The position numbers were made by a program, and so were the translations under genes. A stretch of 64,000 nt of DNA, taken from contig NC_064040.1 of assembly GCF_932526225.1 (NCBI RefSeq), positions 1,240,001-1,304,000 on the forward strand. Reading direction: 5' to 3'. The notes beneath the pieces were generated by a model, which was not told where the DNA came from, searched no databases, and saw only the letters and a program-made list of their open reading frames with translations. This stretch comes from Nematostella vectensis. Its lineage: Eukaryota > Cnidaria > Anthozoa > Actiniaria > Edwardsiidae. The number at the start of each line of letters is the position of its first letter. The first letter of the stretch is position 1. This document shows, piece after piece, positions 27,801 to 39,600 of the stretch.

Positions 27801-30800
27801 CTTGTCACTGATGGGTATAATGTATTTAGCTTGTCACTGATGGGTATAATGTATTTAGCTTGTCACTGATGGGTATAATGTATTTAGCTTGCCACTGATG
27901 GGTATAATGTATTTAGCTTGTCACTGATGGGTATAATGTATTTAGCTTGTCACTGATGGGTATAATGTATTTAGCTTGTCACTGATGGGTATAATGTTTG
28001 CAGATGGGTTCTCTGGGCGTGGTCAGGCGGGATTGGAGCCCAGGTACACATGTAGGGTGTGTGGCAAGGTGTTCAACAGAGCAGGTCAGCATGATTATTA
28101 AGCATCAAAGTTCAGAATCATTGTTTTTAAATTATTCGATTATTATTGGAGAAATCCCTGCTTATTTTCCTTGCCTTTATATATTTCTACAGAGCGCTTA
28201 TCAAGTCACATGCAAACACACAAGATGTACAAGTGTGTTGTTCGGGGCTGTGAAAAGGTAAATACACACTCTCATCTGCGTCTGCAGACAGTTTGGCTTC
28301 ACGTTGGACAGGTCTTTGCTTGCAAACTGGTTCTCATTTGTGTGGAGTATGCCGGAAAACGTTAAAAATGCTTCTAGAGCTTGGCATTTTTCAAGTGTAT
28401 TTGTTAGTTCACTTATTTATTTGTTCATTTGGAGGCAAATAATATAGTGAATAAAATAGATGACTGATGTGATGATAAAACATTTTTACTTTCTCTGACT
28501 TCTCTAGTCTGCCCTTATTAGCCATGTACTTTTTGTGGTTTAGAAACATGGCCTCACTCACCCGTTGTTTGATTTCAGTTATTCAACACCAAGGCACACC
28601 TGTCCCGTCACCTGACTTGTAACCATGGTTACAGGCCTCCAAGCCCACGCAAGCTTAAGCCACGCTCACCGTTCTACATGTGCTCCACCCATCTGACTCG
28701 GGTATCGCGGCGATTGTGTGGTGACTTGATCGATGTTCGACACTGGGCACGTGCCCCTGGGGCGAATCTCAACCTTGCAGAGATCAAGGCACAATGTAAG
28801 TGAAGGAGGTTCAGTATTAAGTTGAAGAAAGTAACGTAATATTCAGTTTTTTCTATTATTGAAGAAGTATCGGACTTGTTAATGATTATTTTTGAGTTCT
28901 CTAGCAAATAGGATGTTGTATTTTCGATAGTAGTTGTGGTTCTGTAGTTGTTAATCTTTCTTTAAGACATTGAAACTACTATTAACACCCTTAAGCAAGA
29001 ATCAGCCAGTCCTAAATTCTGTATACTTTTGACTCTTTTCTCTTCTTAAGGCATAAAGAGAGTCACTGATCCCAAATGCACTGCAATTCTCAAGGCTGAA
29101 CGCAAGATGAAGCACAGAGTTCTTGAAAAAGCAGTGGAACAAATCAAAGCAAACCCACGCAAACCCAAGCCAGCCAAACCTACCCTCCTACCCCTCCCTG
29201 GGATCAACAGCCATCAGGATAACACTTCCCCACCTCCCACCTCCCCTGCCCACCACGTGACCTCCCCTGCTAGGAAAATGATGCCGCCGCATAAGATGAC
29301 TATCCCACCCATCACGCCCAAGGCGAGTGACTGGAAATACGCCGCCATCCCTCCCACCAAGGCAGTGGCTGCTAATACCAACCACATGCTGGCCAGGAAG
29401 AGGAGCTACTCTGATACCAGCACACTTCAGCAGAACGGCATTGATGGTGAGTTGATTGACATGTCACTTGATAGCATGAAATAAGAGCAGCTACTCTTAT
29501 CTGAGCGGCATTGATGGTGAGTTGATTGACATGTCACTTGATAGCATGAAATAAGAGCAGCTACTCTTATCTGAGCGGCATTGATGGTGAGTTGATTGAC
29601 ATGTCACTTGATAGCATGAAATAAGAGCAGCTACTCTGATACCAACACGCTTTATTTGAGCGGCATTGATGGTGAAGTAATTGGTATTTCTCGCGTCCTC
29701 ATTGGCTTAGTCCACACAACTGTCAAGGTCAAGGTGGCCACGGTAGCGCGCGTCGTATCAGATATCACGTTTCTCGCGTCCTCATTGGTTTACTCCACAC
29801 AACTGTGAAGAGGTTGCCACGGTAGCGCGCTTCGTATCAGATATCACGTTTCTCGTGTCCTTATTGGCTTTCTCCACACAACTGTCAAGGTGGCCACGGT
29901 AGCGCGCGTCGTATCAGATATCACGTTTCTCGCGTCCTCATTGGCTTTCTCCACACAACTGTCAAGGTGGCCACGGTAGCGCGCGTCGTATCAGATAGCA
30001 CGTTTCTCGTGTCCTTATTGGCTTTCTCCACACAACAGTCAAGGTGGCCACGGTAGCGCGCTTCGTATCAGATATCGCGTCTCTCGTGTCCTCATTGGCT
30101 TTCTCCACACTGTCAAGGTGGCCACGGTAGCGCGCGTCGTATCAGATATCACGTTTCTCGCGTCCTTATTGGCTTTCTCCACACAACTGTCAAGGTGGCC
30201 ACGGTAGCGCGCGTCGTATCAGATATCACGTTTCTCGCGTCCTCATTGGCTTTCTCCACACAACTGTCAAGGTGGCCACGGTAGCGCGCTTCGTATCAGA
30301 TATCGCGTCTCTCGTGTCCTCATTGGCTTTCTCCACACTATCAAGGTGGCCACGGTAGCACGTGTTACACTGTAAGGCTATGCTTAACGGCACAAGAAAA
30401 CAGATTTGGTTTTTCTTCTTTTTTTTAAACAAATTTTCTGATTCTCTTCATTTTTCCTCATAGGGCCTGCACCCAAGCGGCTTAGTGCAACATCTCCTCT
30501 GGGGAAAAAGGGCTGTGAGTGCACATACTGCGGCAAGATTCTTCATAACCAAGGTAGGTCTCGTCCTGGTCACTTTTACCAAGGTAGGTCTCGTCCTTTT
30601 TCGTCACTTTTCAAGAGGGGGTAGGATTTGGTGGGACCCCTTTCTTATGCCAGCTACTCTAAATTTTTAGCCGAACATAAACTTGATCTGAAAAAGTATT
30701 GCGTGGTGCACACTGTGTTGATCGCGTGTCGTTCCGTGTGTAACGTGCCGTGTTCCCTTTGTAGCGAGCCTGACGCACCATGAGCAGACCGTGCACGCCA

Positions 30801-31816
30801 CAGCCACCGAGGCGCCTAAGCAGCGCAGCTACCCCGCCTACTGTGACGTCAGCCCGGCCATAGGGCCTGGGTCTAACAAGATCATGCCGTACGCGCATCA
30901 CTCAGTGACGTCGTACAACAACGGTCAGGCCCAGGGCCGCGCGGCCAGCGGGCAAAACCACGCGGACAAGGGCAAGCCCTTCTTGCTCCCCAAGCAAGCC
31001 GCGCAAGGCAAGGGCGGCCCAGTCATGAACGCCAGCAGTAAGCCTGTTCAGCGGCCAGCCAACGTGAACAGGCGCAGTCATTACCAGGGCAACGGCACGC
31101 CACACACGCATCGGGACAAGAACAACCCTCAGTATATCGACCCCCCTGAGGAGTTCCTCTACACTGCTAGCCGAAAAACAAGGTAACACAACCTATGTAA
31201 GTCGAGCTCTACACGGGACGTAGAGAACCATATTTCCCCTAGGGTCTTCTGGGTAATTTTCAAAATGGCGTCTAGCTAACGCCAGATATCGGTCTATTGT
31301 ACTTAACCAGCAACACTTTGGTTATTTCTATTGTCTACTGAGTCTTTCTCTAATGATGACTGGTTTAATATAGCAAAAAAAAGTTTTTTTTTTCTTGAAT
31401 CTAAATAATCAAATAAAAGCACAGCGAACAACAAAGTAAACTTGAGGATTTACATAACAACAGTTCAACAGTTTTCTAACATATAGCCCTCGAACGGATG
31501 TTTTTTAAGTGTTGTTTCATAAGCCAACTATTCTATTCCTAGCAAATACTGAAATAACGAGATCTATTTTTTTGTCAGGAAATCGAGGAAGACTCTAGTG
31601 GCAGACGCCGTGAGAAAAGTCGCACGCAAGCCGTGGAAGCTCGTCCAGTGCAACCCCAAGCTACGGGAACTGATTATTGACGCCAAGCCTATCGTGAACA
31701 ACCAAGACGCCACCGCCAACGAGATAAAAAAGGACGCAGTCAGCAACGAGATCAAAAAAGAACCAGTCGCGCCTACCAACCAGGAGTCCTCGCCTATAGT
31801 TATCGACGATGATTAA
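18831..31816 (+). CDS. MTA: MTA (metastasis-associated) NuRD subunit with three extra C2H2 zinc fingers
   Basis: Coding exons: 18831-18864, 19402-19469, 19557-19650, 20837-20966, 21625-21688, 21996-22113, 22969-23071, 23513-23612, 23839-23956, 24288-24358, 25112-25186, 25973-26031, 26441-26553, 27341-27454, 28004-28084, 28193-28257, 28579-28795, 29051-29446, 30464-30553, 30765-31182 and 31579-31816. They total 2766 nt (921 aa) and all phases match. A BAH domain (about 1-150: [35 protein letters not shown]) is followed by ELM2 (about 165-245: [20 protein letters not shown]), SANT (about 277-330: [32 protein letters not shown]), the MTA GATA-type finger (about 378-415: CEGC then [13 protein letters not shown]) and the R1 region ([20 protein letters not shown]). 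The end matches family members ([34 protein letters not shown]). MTA scaffolds HDAC1/2 and RBBP4/7 in the NuRD complex. Fingers absent from vertebrate MTA1-3 as I recall: CRVCGK to HMQTH (about 437-457), CVVRGC to HLTCNH (about 462-487), CTYCGK to HEQTVH (about 694-714). Confidence 0.95.
22082..22326. repeat. 41 bp array (6 copies) spanning the MTA exon 6 splice donor
   Basis: The unit is AATGCCTTGTTCCCAAGAAA, then TGCATTGATCGTAAGTTGAT, with period 41 (junctions at 22111, 22152, 22193, 22234, 22275, 22316). The first copy is coding up to ATTGATC and the donor GTAAGT at 22114. Later copies sit in the intron, and some have lost the GT (gatcctaag, gatcataag). Confidence 0.95.
23200..23253. repeat. 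Short two-copy repeats in MTA intron 7
   Basis: The motif TCACAAGTTGCATTTGTTCC plus CTTTCCCTATCCTCCTGT is present twice in tandem (period about 41). Just downstream, 23290-23370 holds ATCATGTTTCCAGT-type near repeats. None touches an exon. Confidence 0.75.
25280..25790. repeat. 18 bp minisatellite in MTA intron 11 (about 28 copies)
   Basis: The unit is GTAGGAAGGTCTTTACCT (18 bp). Because 18 is a multiple of three, both strands read open for 180-200 codons (VGRSLP-, CRKVFT- and QVKTFL-type strings). These are artefacts: the exons on either side (25112-25186 and 25973-26031) join in phase without it. On the minus strand each unit contains CAGGTAAAG, a donor-like sequence. Confidence 0.95.
26640..27340. 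repeat. 39 bp array (about 17 copies) carrying the MTA exon 14 splice acceptor
   Basis: The unit is TCATTATCTTGTAGGCCGTA then ATCTTTCATATACATGCTG. The last copy reads TCATTATCTTGTAG/GTTGTACC, where the AG at 27339-27340 is the real acceptor of exon 14. Nearly every upstream copy keeps CTTGTAG or CTTTTAG, so the intron presents a ladder of acceptor-like sites. Confidence 0.93.
27540..28000. repeat. 29 bp array (16 copies) ending at the MTA exon 15 acceptor
   Basis: The unit is GCTTGTCACTGATGGGTATA plus ATGTATTTA, with measured period 29. It is extremely homogeneous, with only a few single-base variants in 16 copies. The last copy runs into TTTGCAG and exon 15 at 28004. Each unit contains CACTGAT, a plausible branch-point motif. 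Confidence 0.96.
29399..29690. repeat. 70 bp array (4 copies) spanning the MTA exon 18 splice donor
   Basis: Each unit contains the exon end (AGCTACTCTGATACC, then GGCATTGATG) plus the donor GTGAGTTGATTG and the following intron bases. Junctions lie at 29447 (used), 29517 and 29587; a fourth copy at about 29673 has drifted (GATGGTGAAG). The duplication unit clearly includes both exon and intron sequence. Confidence 0.95.
29688..30360. repeat. About 78 bp GC-rich minisatellite in MTA intron 18 (about 9 copies)
   Basis: Units contain CGCGTCCTCATTGGCTTTCT, CCACACAACTGTCAAGGTGG, CCACGGTAGCGCGCGTCGTA and TCAGATATCACG. ATTGG (an inverted CCAAT box) and GCGCGC occur in most copies. It directly follows the 70 bp array in the same intron. 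Confidence 0.93.
30545..30610. repeat. 30 bp two-copy duplication of the MTA exon 19 donor
   Basis: ACCAAG/GTAGGTCTCGTCC occurs with the junction at 30554 (used) and again at 30584, with shared CACTTTT downstream. It is an early-stage example of the donor duplications seen elsewhere in the window. Confidence 0.9.
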
Positions 31817-31839
31817 AAGGGACAAGTGAATATCGCCAA

Positions 31840-31980
31840 ATTGCGACCTGAGGAGATTATGACCAGATAGCGACCCGAGGGGAATAACGCCAGATAGCGA
31901 CCTGAGGGGAATATCATCAGATAGCAACCCTAGGGGATATCATCAAATAGCGTCCAGAGGGGAATTCGTCAGTTAATGAC
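31840..31980. repeat. Degenerate about 28 bp repeat in MTA 3' UTR (5 copies)
   Basis: The unit is approximately CCTGAGGGGAATATCATCAG plus ATAGCGAC, diverging towards the 3' side. It starts about 30 bp after the MTA stop. Confidence 0.85.
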
Positions 31981-32274
31981 CTGGTCGGATTATGCGGCTT
32001 TTAGCTGTCTGGTGTGATTGATGTACACGAAAATGGGCGGTTAATTTGTGTTCTGTCTCGAGAACTGGAGAAATCTCTATTGATACTTTAGGTGTTTTGG
32101 ACTGTTGTGCTGCGTGAGGGAACTTGTGCGATATCTGCCTAAACGGTAGGGAGTAGGGAACTATTGCAAAGGCTTCAAGGCGTGCTAAAATTGTGCGCGA
32201 GCTGTGTTGCAAAATGAGGAGCCTTTCAAATAAGGCTTCCTAGTGTGGCTCCGGGACTAATTGTGTCGGGTTCG

Positions 32275-32280
32275 AATAAA
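32275..32280 (+). promoter_or_regulatory. Probable MTA poly(A) signal AATAAA
   Basis: This is the first clear AATAAA after the MTA stop, giving a 3' UTR of roughly 480 bp. The converging SLC49A4-like gene ends about 1.2 kb further on. Confidence 0.5.
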
Positions 32281-32939
32281 CGGTTCAACTCGGTCCATAC
32301 TGGCGCCACGCCGTACTATTCGTCAGACTGGTGAATGACATGCTAAGGTACTGCATTCTCGAGGTCTCGTGGAAGAACAGATAACTATAATTGAGCAAGT
32401 CCTGGACGAGATCATGCGCACATTATACACTTCGTAGATTTAGCATATTTCGCATTAAGCCCCTCCGTTTTTTTCACCACAGGTAGCCCGTACTATAAAG
32501 ACGACAGTCCCATCATTGTGCGGGCTTCCATGTGGTGACGCCTTCCACTTCAATGAAGAAAGCATTTTCGAGGTGTTGTAAATATCACGCTTGGTTAGAC
32601 TAGCTCTTGTCGACGGATTTGATATTTTTCTTTGACATTAATATTATCTTTTGACTTTAAATTAATAGAATTCCATGTAAAGATATCTTTCTATAGCCTG
32701 TCAGGTGTAGTACAGTGTTGATATTATGATGATGTATGTTGTTTAGTGCGTGTTGTTATTTTCCGAGTGAAATTGACCTTGTTAGCGGTATAAGTCCAGT
32801 TTGAAACTGCTCCCGCTTGACATAGCCACTGAGGACGCAACTGTCACACTCTCCCCTCCCCTCCTCTCTGTGTCCATGCAAGCATAGCCAGGGTAGTAAC
32901 GAAGATTTGTACCCTTGCTCCGCCTTCCCCACCCCACCC

Positions 32940-33435
32940 CACACCTCATCATCAGTGCCTACGTAAACCTAGCCAGGGTAGAAGGTTTGTACGCTTGGTT
33001 CACCCTCCCCACCCCCACCTCATCATCAGTGCCTACGTAAACCTAGCCAGGGTAGAAGGTTTGTACGCTTGGTTCACCCTCCCCACCCCCCTCCTCATCA
33101 TCAGTGCCTACGTAAACCTAGCCAGGGTAGAAGGTTTGTACGCTTGGTTCACCCTCCCCACCCCCCACCTCATCATCAGTGCCTACGTAAACCTAGCCAG
33201 GGTAGAAGGTTTGTACGCTTGGTTCACCCTCCCCACCTCATCATCAGTGCCTACGTAAACCTAGCCAGGGTAGAAGGTTTGTACGCTTGGTTCACCACCC
33301 CCGCCTCATCATCAGTGCCTACGTAAACCTAGCCAGGGTAGAAGGTTTGTACGCTTGGTTCACCACCCCCACCTCATCATCAGTGCCTACTTAAACCTAG
33401 CCAGGATAGAAGGTTTGTACGTTTGCTTCAGCCTC
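32940..33435. repeat. About 70-74 bp minisatellite between MTA and SLC49A4 3' ends (7 copies)
   Basis: The unit contains CCTCATCATCAGTGCCTACG, TAAACCTAGCCAGGGTAGAA and GGTTTGTACGCTTGGTTCAC, ending in a variable CCCTCCCCACCCCC stretch. A more diverged copy precedes it at about 32870-32940. Open frames through it are repeat artefacts. Confidence 0.95.
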
Positions 33436-33473
33436 CCCACTCCTCTCTCCAAACAAACACGAAAACCGCAAGC

Positions 33474-33479
33474 TTTATT
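33474..33479 (-). promoter_or_regulatory. Probable SLC49A4-like poly(A) signal
   Basis: TTTATT on the plus strand reads AATAAA on the minus strand, about 155 bp beyond the transporter stop codon at 33632. Confidence 0.45.
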
Positions 33480-33631
33480 AATACATCCTTTATCCCCACA
33501 AATCGCCTGTATCTGGAATCACATGACCAAGCTGCGCGCGCATTCAGCGCGAGAAAATACCGCATGTCCACGCGTCTCATATAGACAAGTTTACAATAAA
33601 TAAATCTTTGCATGTAAATAATCGTTTCGTG

Positions 33632-36600
33632 TTAGGATTTTATCGTATTTAAATTCTCGGAATCGCTGCATTTCCTCATCTTGCTGATGACGCCGTCTTG
33701 AAAGACAGAAAGAAGTGAACCAAGGGGTGTCTTGAGCCTGCGAGCAGCGCTTGGGCAGGGAGAGTCTGGGGCGAGAGTCTGTTTCTGTGCTTTTCTACCC
33801 TTAGGCTCGGTCAGCGGTGTATTGTCAATGTTAAGACGACGGTATTTTTCGCGGAAGGAGAGCATGATGGGTATACCAGCCGCGCATGCGCCGAACATGC
33901 ACCAGTTCATCCAGACAGTTCCTAGAAAAGATCAGTGATCAGTCATGAGCCAAGAACTATGAAGCGCAGTGCATCGTGGCTTTGGCCTTTGCACGGCCTT
34001 TGTTTTATTTATTTATTTGGATTTTGAATAAAAAATAATAAGAAAAAAAACTTGAAATGATGATCTAAAAGCAAAGGTTTATACTTTTATTTTAAAAAAT
34101 GCAATAAAAAATGTCTAAAAGCAAAGTTTTATACTTTATTTTACCAAATGCAATCCAAATAGCGTAACAGTCACCCCAATTTGCTAAAATGACAAAAATG
34201 ATGGCTGACTGAGACATTATAATTCCCAACAGGCAGCTTTGTTGCTTCCATTGAGGCATGATTGGATAATGTTCGTGAATTAGATAGTTTTTATAATGTC
34301 TATAAACTCAAGATGTAGTATGTACTGATACATATGTCTAAGGCGGCGTGCAAATAGTGTCAACGCTTCTGGGGAAACACGGGCCCTTGCAGTATTTCTG
34401 GGTCTGGCTGTGTTGTGCGGTTTCTTCCATTCTAAACCACACCCGACGCCAGGGATAGTCAGTATGTCAAGGTAGGCGACAGTGACGGGTACTTACCGAC
34501 TCCAGGGATAGTCAGTATGACAAGGGTACTTACCGACTCCAGGGATAGTCAGTATGACAAGGGTACTTACCGACTCCAGGGATAGTCAGTATGACAAGAA
34601 AGGCGACCGTGAAAAAGTTGTTGACGAGAGTCAGTAGCCCGCACGTGACACCTTCTGCCACAGGGTAAGTGGACTCGACGGTGAGCTCATAAAACAGCGG
34701 GATAGTGCCACTCACGAAGAACCCACCCATAATGCTGGACTTGTACAAGGAATCTGTGGGAGGGAGGGAGAGTATAAGAAATGGGCGAGGGTGCGGGGGG
34801 GGGGGGGGGGTGAGGGTTGGTGCCACTCACGAAGAACCCACCCATAATGCTGGACTTGTACAAGGAATCTGTTTGAGGGAGGGAGAGTATAAGAAATGGG
34901 CGAGGGTGCGGGGGGGGGGGGGTGAGGGTTGGTGCCACTCACGAAGAACCCGCCCATAATGCTGGACTTGTTCAAGGAATCTGTGGGAGGGAGGGTGAGT
35001 ATAAGAAATGGGCGAGGGTGGGGGGGAGGGTTGGTTCCACTCACGAAGAACCCACAAGGAATCTGTGGGAGGGAGGGAGAGTATAAGAAATGGGTGAAAC
35101 GTGCTGACTCACTGCTGTCGTAAGGAATTTTTCGAAGACACAGAAGAGCAAACCACAAGAAGCATCCGGATGAACCAAAGAACAGAACGACGAGAATGGC
35201 CTTCATGCGACCGCCGAACAGATCCGCGCATCTATAACAAACACGAGGTTAGGACGTGTACGGGTGACGACAGCGCTACGAGCGTACGACTAGGAGCCGA
35301 ACGGATCAGCCCATCTACAACAAGCACACGGTTATCACGAGTACGGGTGCCGACAGCGCTACGAGAATACGACTAGCGCCAATCAGATCCGTGCATTTCT
35401 ATTACAAAAAATACACGCTTGCGTTATATGTTTACAACACTCAAACAGTTTACTTATGAGGGAGTTTACACCGAACACACTTAGTAGAGCATGATACAAA
35501 ACAGCACAACACACTGCAACAACTCAACATAACCCACCACTACAACACTAAGCATCACACACATGTACAACACAAACATAGTCACCTTGTACTCGAAATC
35601 AACACTATCCTTAAATACAAAAATATCAGACTGGAAGAGATTTCTATGTGTACAAACTGGACTGGAGTGCTAGAGTGTACCTGGCGAGGATTAGTCCCGC
35701 TCCTATACCCGCCAACGTGGCGTAGAAACCCAACCATCCCGCGGCACTCTAAGCACACAAGAACAAATACTCATTAGCAAAACATATACACTATTGCATT
35801 AGTCCACCTTTGCCTCACGGCAGATCATGGCATACTTACTTGACTGACATTGAAGGTCTCAAGATTGACAGCAAGAGAGGCGCCCCACCCACTGTAAACG
35901 CCTAAAGTACAAACAATAAACATTTAAAGTACAAGCAACACTCAAGCAAATAAAAAAAAAAAAAGATGAGGGGAAAGGCCTCACATTGGGTGAGAATTGA
36001 ACCTGATCGCTTAGAAAAAAAAACAGACCATACATCCAGACATCCGCTGAATCACCGTATGGCAGCTAAAGCTTTACGGCTAGGCTGGAGATTTCGGCCC
36101 CAACACCGCTATCTAGCGAACTGTGTAACACACAGGTACCGAGGCACCCGCGCATTAATAGGGAGGCAATAACCAGGTTCCTAGCCCTTAAGACCTGAGT
36201 CTTATACGGTTACGCCACACACAGCTCGCTGTGACGTAGGGTGAAAAATACTGAGGTCTATTCAGGCTCTTGGGATTCCTTGACCCTATCCTGCTCATTA
36301 CCATGCACGTGCATTTGCTTCCTTTTGTGCGAAAAACAACAAATTCGAACAGCGGCATGTTCGCAGCTAAAATGCACAACGTTTACCAATGATTCCATGA
36401 CCAAAAAAAGTAACAGATAACAGGGAGTGGTGGATATTCTAAGCTTTTATTTCGCGCCAGTTGAGGTCACCAGGTTAAAGAGTGACAGGGCGAGCTAAAA
36501 ATGTGGCCTCTCTAGCTTTGCGAATAGTCACGGTGTATGCTAATGATCTATTCTATTGGCATAAGTTGAAATTTTAGAGGCGGTATAGTTAGGTTTTAGA

Positions 36601-39600
36601 AAATGGGTAGGTGTGATTTAAGATTATACGTCTACAGTCCTGTGGCGTTCGTTGAATCGATCTTCAAGTTTATGTTTTGTTTAGCCGATATCATTGGAAG
36701 TTACAATGGTTGCAATCATATAAATCACGTTTTTAGAATTGCAGGTTACGGATAGTGCTTCGCCTGGAAAAAGCTTGTTATAATCACGAAGATCCCTGCG
36801 CAAATAAAATTTTAGACTTTACAAATGATTTACAATGGCTCAGGGATTTCTTTTTCATTCATTTTCGTTTTTTTTTGCCACTCCCGCGAGGTGGATATTC
36901 CGGGTGTAGCTAGCGGATGTTTGGGGGATAGGTATAAATCACATGACTCTAACAACACACAAACCTGTGGTAATGCCATAAACCAACGCCAGGGTCCAGA
37001 ACGAGGAGTTCCTGGAAAACACACATTGATGACAAAATAACATAAAACACAGGGACTAATGAACCGATAAGTGTGGTATCACTGTATCTTTTCCATTTAC
37101 AATAACAATACAATCTTGCACCTTTGCGCACGCTATAGGACCCGGGCGGGTACCTAGGGACTGTGCACGGTACGCCCCCACCTAACCCCGCCCTTGGCCA
37201 CCAAATCTGGGTCATTTCTTACTGAAGAATATTCAAATAAAAAGCACGATCCTTTTTCCAAACTAGCGCTCTTACAGGTTCTTCTTTGAGCTTCCAGTTG
37301 GCAACAAGAAATAAATAAAGACGTACTTTACGATGCGCTTTGTCCCGGCAAAGAAATCTTCTCGTTGGATGCGCGCGGAGTGGCTTGGCGGAAGGGGGGG
37401 TTTGTCTGGAAAGTAGATGACCACTGCTAGGAAAAGTACCGTTATGACACCAAACTCTGAGGATGAGAGAATCATTGCCATCACCATCATCATCATTACA
37501 TCATCATCATCATTATCAACATCGCGAATACTATTGTTGTTATTATTTTCATAGTGGCAATTACACTGCTAGTGCAAATTACGAAAGGATCATGGAAATG
37601 GAAAATGATGCAAGTCTGGATAAATGAATTCGCCGGATATTCTTTGGCATTTTCTGTTTACGTTCAGCTTTTTCTATCCATCTCCCAATCTCCCCATCTT
37701 TGAATACACTGGGACCCAAAGGCATTTAAATCGAGAAAACCCCGAATGCCTACACGAGAGAGCGAAAAGTGGCGATGCCGGTCATCTCGACTCCGGTACG
37801 TATTGAGCACTCTGAGCTGGTCGGACTTGTATGCGAAAGCTGGTTTGTATGCGATACTTCCAATGGGAGGAAATAACGAAAAGGAAGAAGTATAGAAAAC
37901 TTTGATGCGCTTACCTATATAGAGTAGGAACATAATTTGTTGTTTTCCTTGTTTGATGAGCCTCTTTTTAGCTAGAAAAAAAAATGAGTATGAAATGAAC
38001 AATGCAGGCGCGTATCTGTGAGACTCCAAGGAGCGTTTGTTGTCACGACGAGAGATGTAATCCTGCACTCCCCCCACTCCCCCCCGGTAAAAACAAACGC
38101 TGGTCACACGTTTGCAAAGAAGATTAACAAAACCATTTTAATCGTTGTATTTTATGAATAGGCAAGAAGATACTAAAACAATTCAAGGTGAACCCGCCTT
38201 CCACCCGTGACAAGAATCTAGTGGAGCTATGATAATAGGCAACATGCAATGATAAATCACGTGACTTTGTGAGTGACAAACGCAAAATTAAAGAAAGATA
38301 GGGCTGCACCGGTCACGCCTGAGAGCAAAAAAATTCTTTCAATGGAAATAAGCCATTTCTGAGATAAAAATTATCTGATTCGTTGTTGCTGATTGGTTGT
38401 TGCTATTTTGCCGCCAAAAGCCGCGCGCGCGAGTCTTCCATCCAAAAAGTCACGTGATTTCTCTTATGAAAGTTACCATTTGTGAAACGCATCACGAGAT
38501 ATTCATGTTTTGATAATGTGAACGCAGCACGAGATATTCATGTTTTGATAATGTTAACGCATCACGAGATATTCATGTTTTGATAATGTGAACGCAGCAC
38601 GAGATACTCATGTTTTGATAATGTGAACGCATCACGAGATATTAATGTTTTGATAATGTGAACGCATCACGAGATATTCATGTTTTGATAATGTGAACGC
38701 ATCACGAGATATTCATGTTTTGATAATGTGAACGCATCACGAGATATTCATGTTTTGATAATGTGAACGCAGCACGAGATATTCATGTTTTGATAATGTG
38801 AACGCAGCACGAGATATTCATGTTTTGATAATGTGAACGCATCTCGAGATATTCATGTTTTGATAATGTGAACGCAGCACGAGATATTCATGTTTTGATA
38901 ATGTGAACGCATCACGAGATATTCATGTTTTGATAATGTGAACGCAGCACGAGATATTCATGTTTTGATAATGTGAGCGCAGCACGAGATATTAATGTTT
39001 TGATAATGTGAACGCAGCACGAGATATTCATGTTTTGATAATGTGAACGCAGCACGAGATATTCATGTTTTGATAATGTGAACGCAGCACGAGATATCCA
39101 TGTTTTGATAATGTGAACGCATCAAGAGATATTCATGTTTTGATAATGTGAACACAGCACGAGATATTCATGTTTTGATAATGTGAACGCATCACGAGAT
39201 ATTAATGTTTTGATAATGGGAGCGCAGCACGAGATATTAATGTTTTGATAATGTGAACGCAGCACGAGATATTAATGTTTTGACAATGTGAACGCAGCAC
39301 GAGATATTAATGTTTTGATAATGTGAACGCAGCACGAGATATTAATGTTTTGATAATGTGAGCGCAGCACGAGATATTAATGTTTTGATAATGTGAACGC
39401 AGCACGAGATATTCATGTTTTGATAATGTGAACGCAGCACGAGATATTCATGTTTTGATAATGTGAACGCAGCACGAGATATCCATGTTTTGATAATGTG
39501 AACGCATCAAGAGATATTCATGTTTTGATAATGTGAACGCAGCACGAGATATTCATGTTTTGATAATGTGAACGCAGCACGAGATATTCATGTTTTGATA

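Noticed and set aside
32995-33603. Open frames with repeated LIISAYVNLARVEGLY strings
   Set aside because: Translation of the 70-74 bp minisatellite between two convergent 3' ends.
35960-36100. tRNA-derived SINE or tRNA pseudogene on the minus strand (GGTTCAATTCTC B-box-like, TGATTCAGCGG A-box-like)
   Set aside because: The two boxes have plausible spacing, but no cloverleaf or clear element ends could be drawn; too weak to call.
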